Positions 3,627 to 6,005 of a DNA stretch of 6,005 nucleotides are shown here, piece by piece (position 1 is the first letter of the stretch; each line of letters opens with the position of its first letter). The stretch is from assembly GCA_024280875.1 (NCBI GenBank), contig JAJRPH010000558.1, positions 1 through 6,005 on the forward strand, in the 5' to 3' direction. The stretch is from Deltaproteobacteria bacterium. Its GTDB lineage: Bacteria > Desulfobacterota > Desulfobacteria > Desulfobacterales > Desulfosalsimonadaceae. The position numbers were made by a program, and so were the translations under genes. The notes below the pieces were generated by a model. That model was not told the DNA's origin. It did no database searches and saw only the letters and a program-made list of their open reading frames with translations.

Positions 3627-6005
3627 ATGAAATTTATTGCCGACCTGCATATTCATTCCCGGTTTTCGCGGGCAACCGCTAAAAGTCTTAATTTTGAGAA
3701 TTTATATATGGCCGCCCGCATCAAAGGCATCACCGTGGTCGGCACCGGAGATTTTACCCATCCGGGATGGATCGCGGAAATTTCCGAAAAACTGGTTCCA
3801 GCAGAACCCGGACTGCTCAAGCTCAAAGACGAGCTGGAAGCCGCATGCGAAAAACAGTTGCCGTTTACCGACATCGTACCGATCCGGTTTATCTTAAGCT
3901 GTGAAATCAGCAGTATATATAAAAAAGCCGGGGCAACCCGTAAAAACCACAACCTGGTATTTCTCCCGGGCATCGCATCCGCCACCCGGTTTAACGCCAG
4001 GCTGGACCGGATCGGAAACATTAAATCCGATGGCCGGCCGATCCTCGGACTGGATGCGAAAAACCTGCTGGAAATCCTGCTGGAAACATCGGATGCCGGT
4101 TTTCTGATCCCGGCGCATATCTGGACTCCGTGGTTTTCCATGTTTGGCTCCAAGTCCGGATTTGATACGATTGAAGAATGCTTTGAGGATCTGACTCCGC
4201 ATATTTTCGCACTTGAAACAGGGCTGTCATCAGACCCGCCCATGAACTGGCGGGTCGGCAATATTGACGGCATCACCCTGGTTTCCAATTCAGACGCCCA
4301 TTCTCCGGGCAATCTCGGCAGGGAAGCCAACCTGTTTGACACTGATCTGTCATACCCGGCCATCAAAGACACGTTAAAAACAGGGGATGCCAACCGTTTT
4401 TTAGGGACTATCGAATTTTTCCCGGAAGAAGGAAAGTATCATCATGACGGCCACCGAAAATGTGATGTCAATATGCCACCTGACAAATCCCACCAGTACC
4501 GTGACCTGTGCCCGGTATGCGGCAAACCCATGACTCTGGGCGTGCTCCACCGGGTTGCGGAACTCGCCACCCGGGAGGAAGGGGGAAAACCGGAAAAAAC
4601 ACACCCCTATTACAGAGTTATCCCCTTAGCGGAAATTATATCCGAAATTGTGGGTGTGGGCCCGAAAAGCAAAAAAGTAGTTTATCACTACGACAAAGCC
4701 ATTGAAGCACTGGGGCCGGAACTGGACATCCTACACGGCATGGCCATTGAAAAAATTAAAACAGCGCCCATACCCTTTCTCGGCGAAGCCATCCGACGGA
4801 TGCGCGTGGGGCAGGTCAAAGTTATTCCGGGTTATGACGGCGAATACGGCCGTATCAAGGTTTTAAACCCAGAGGAAAAAGACCGGCTGAGCGGGCAAAA
4901 ATCCCTTTTTCAAATCCCGAAAAACAATGGTTCTTCGCCAAAAAAAATGGCTAAAGCCCCCCGGCAATCGCCTGAAAAAAAAGCAGCCGTCCTTAAAAAA
5001 CAAAATAAAAAGCATAAAGCCCCTGAAAAACAAAAAGACACAGGTAAAACACAGACTGCCGAGACGAATAAAAAATCCGACATACTGGCCGGCCTGAACA
5101 AAGATCAGCTAAAAGCGGCAACGCACGATAATGGTCCCCTGCTGATCACCGCCGGACCGGGCACCGGCAAAACCCGGACCCTGACCTGCCGAATTGCCCA
5201 TCTCATCAAAAACAGAGGTGTGAAGCCGGAAAACATTCTGGCGGTCACATTTACCAATAAAGCCGCTGCGGAAATGGCGGACCGTCTGTCAAAGATGTTG
5301 GGTAGCAAAAACTCCCTGCCCCTTACAACGACATTTCATGCTTTTTGTTTTAAGCTGTTAAAAGAGGTCAATCATAGAAGCCGTAACCATGCCGTGATCG
5401 ACGATTTTGACCGCAAAGAACTTGTCGCGGAAGCCATCCGCAGTGTCAAAAAATACATCATTGGCCTGAATATAAAAACTGATGCGGCCGTTAACCGTAT
5501 TGTCGGCGCCAAACAGCATTTACTGGCACCCACCGATGATCTTGGACCGGTTGCCGGCGGGCTCGATGCAAAAGATTTCGCGGCGGTTTATGAAATGTAT
5601 CAGCACCTGCTCGATGTCCAGCACCTCTATGATTATGAAGATCTGATCTTTAAAACCGTGAGTTTTCTGGAATCCGACATTGAATCAAGAAATTTCTACA
5701 AAACCCGTTTTCCGTATATTTTTGTGGATGAATACCAGGACCTGAATTTCGGCCAGTACAAAATTATCAGAGCCCTGGCTCCGAAAGACGGCAACATCTG
5801 CGTGATTGGAGATCCGGATCAATCCATCTACGGTTTCCGGGGATCTGATGTATTGTATTTCCAAAAATTCACGGATGACTTTCCAACAGCCGAAAAAATC
5901 CGCCTGACCCAAAATTACCGGTCTTCCGAAACCATTCTGGCAGCATCCCACCAGGTGATTTGCAAACACTCATTAAACGATTTTTCATTAAACAATTTTT
6001 CCGGC
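3627..6005 (+). CDS. EndoQ-like PHP endonuclease fused to UvrD/PcrA-type SF1A DNA helicase (3' end outside window)
   Basis: The frame is open for 793 codons to the window edge. Residues 1-230 form a PHP-type metal-dependent phosphoesterase: DLHIHS (6-11), GTGDFTHP (39-46), Glu93 in SCEIS, His108, PAHIWTPW (162-169) and SNSDAHSPGNLGREAN (220-235). Residues 270-315 hold a probable zinc site with Cys279, Cys295 and Cys298 (CPVCGKPMTLGVLHRV). This order is that of endonuclease Q (TIGR00375), which cuts DNA 5' of deaminated bases and abasic sites. A Lys/Pro/Gln-rich linker spans about 424-485. The helicase begins at LNKDQLKAA (Q-motif, Gln494), then AGPGTGKT (Walker A, 509-516), VTFTNKAAAEM (Ia, 540-550), TTFHAFCFKLL (568-578), FVDEYQDL (II, 699-706), VIGDPDQSIYGFRGS (III, 726-740) and LTQNYRSSETI (IV, 760-770). 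Motifs V and VI and the 2B domain should lie beyond the edge. The ATG at 3627 has AGGAA 8 bases upstream, and the conserved domain starts at residue 2. The role in excision repair is inferred from the domains. Confidence 0.93.
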   Translation, partial: MKFIADLHIHSRFSRATAKSLNFENLYMAARIKGITVVGTGDFTHPGWIAEISEKLVPAEPGLLKLKDELEAACEKQLPFTDIVPIRFILSCEISSIYKKAGATRKNHNLVFLPGIASATRFNARLDRIGNIKSDGRPILGLDAKNLLEILLETSDAGFLIPAHIWTPWFSMFGSKSGFDTIEECFEDLTPHIFALETGLSSDPPMNWRVGNIDGITLVSNSDAHSPGNLGREANLFDTDLSYPAIKDTLKTGDANRFLGTIEFFPEEGKYHHDGHRKCDVNMPPDKSHQYRDLCPVCGKPMTLGVLHRVAELATREEGGKPEKTHPYYRVIPLAEIISEIVGVGPKSKKVVYHYDKAIEALGPELDILHGMAIEKIKTAPIPFLGEAIRRMRVGQVKVIPGYDGEYGRIKVLNPEEKDRLSGQKSLFQIPKNNGSSPKKMAKAPRQSPEKKAAVLKKQNKKHKAPEKQKDTGKTQTAETNKKSDILAGLNKDQLKAATHDNGPLLITAGPGTGKTRTLTCRIAHLIKNRGVKPENILAVTFTNKAAAEMADRLSKMLGSKNSLPLTTTFHAFCFKLLKEVNHRSRNHAVIDDFDRKELVAEAIRSVKKYIIGLNIKTDAAVNRIVGAKQHLLAPTDDLGPVAGGLDAKDFAAVYEMYQHLLDVQHLYDYEDLIFKTVSFLESDIESRNFYKTRFPYIFVDEYQDLNFGQYKIIRALAPKDGNICVIGDPDQSIYGFRGSDVLYFQKFTDDFPTAEKIRLTQNYRSSETILAASHQVICKHSLNDFSLNNFSG
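4940..4982 (+). other. Two in-phase A8 tracts in the linker of the EndoQ-helicase gene
   Basis: A4940-4947 and A4975-4982 each contain A_AAA_AAA in the zero-frame phase used by slippery heptamers. A -1 slip at the first would meet TAA at 4952-4954, and at the second TAA at 4994-4996. Either would release a protein of about 443 to 458 residues containing only the EndoQ part. Lysine codons in a basic linker also explain the tracts without any recoding. Confidence 0.35.

Noticed and set aside
3653..4393. 246-codon minus-strand open frame
   Set aside because: It is antisense to the conserved PHP/EndoQ domain, which has clear motifs in the plus-strand frame. The Ser/Arg-rich product resembles no family I know.

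Overview
The window holds five protein-coding regions and several intergenic repeats. It looks like chromosomal DNA of an anaerobic Desulfobacterota (delta-proteobacterial, Desulfobacteraceae-like) bacterium. This is inferred from the protein types (an RdgC-like protein unlike the enterobacterial one, a long-form thiolase, an EndoQ-UvrD fusion) and from a 171-bp inverted-repeat element that resembles repeats I remember from sulfate reducers. There is no rRNA or other marker gene to settle the taxonomy.

Layout from left to right. Positions 1-368 (+) are the C-terminal end of a TrkH/KtrB-type potassium transporter with its last pore loop and last membrane helix. Positions 369-781 are non-coding and hold a MITE-like element (424-594), a perfect 17-bp palindrome (631-647) and a strong intrinsic terminator for the thiolase gene (709-747, - strand). 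Positions 782-2032 (-) encode a complete thiolase (acetyl-CoA acetyltransferase family) with all catalytic motifs. Positions 2033-2267 hold its leader, a REP-like hairpin (2168-2198) and a short tandem repeat. Positions 2268-3423 (-) encode an RdgC-like recombination-associated protein in two reading frames that overlap by 8 bases, next to a G5 run. Positions 3424-3626 are an AT-rich divergent promoter region. Positions 3627-6005 (+) are a 793-codon open frame that runs off the window.

The last frame is the most interesting object. Residues 1 to about 420 match the endonuclease Q (EndoQ, TIGR00375) family: a PHP phosphoesterase domain, a Cys-rich zinc site and a helix-rich tail. A lysine-rich linker of about 60 residues follows, then a UvrD/PcrA/Rep-type SF1A helicase with Q-motif, Walker A, DEYQ box and motifs III-IV. 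The protein is cut off before motifs V and VI. A nuclease that nicks beside deaminated bases, joined to a helicase that could unwind from the nick, suggests a one-polypeptide DNA repair machine. It is transcribed divergently from the RdgC-like pair, so 2.3-6.0 kb is a small DNA-repair/recombination neighbourhood. The thiolase (acyl-CoA metabolism) and the K+ transporter appear functionally unrelated to it.
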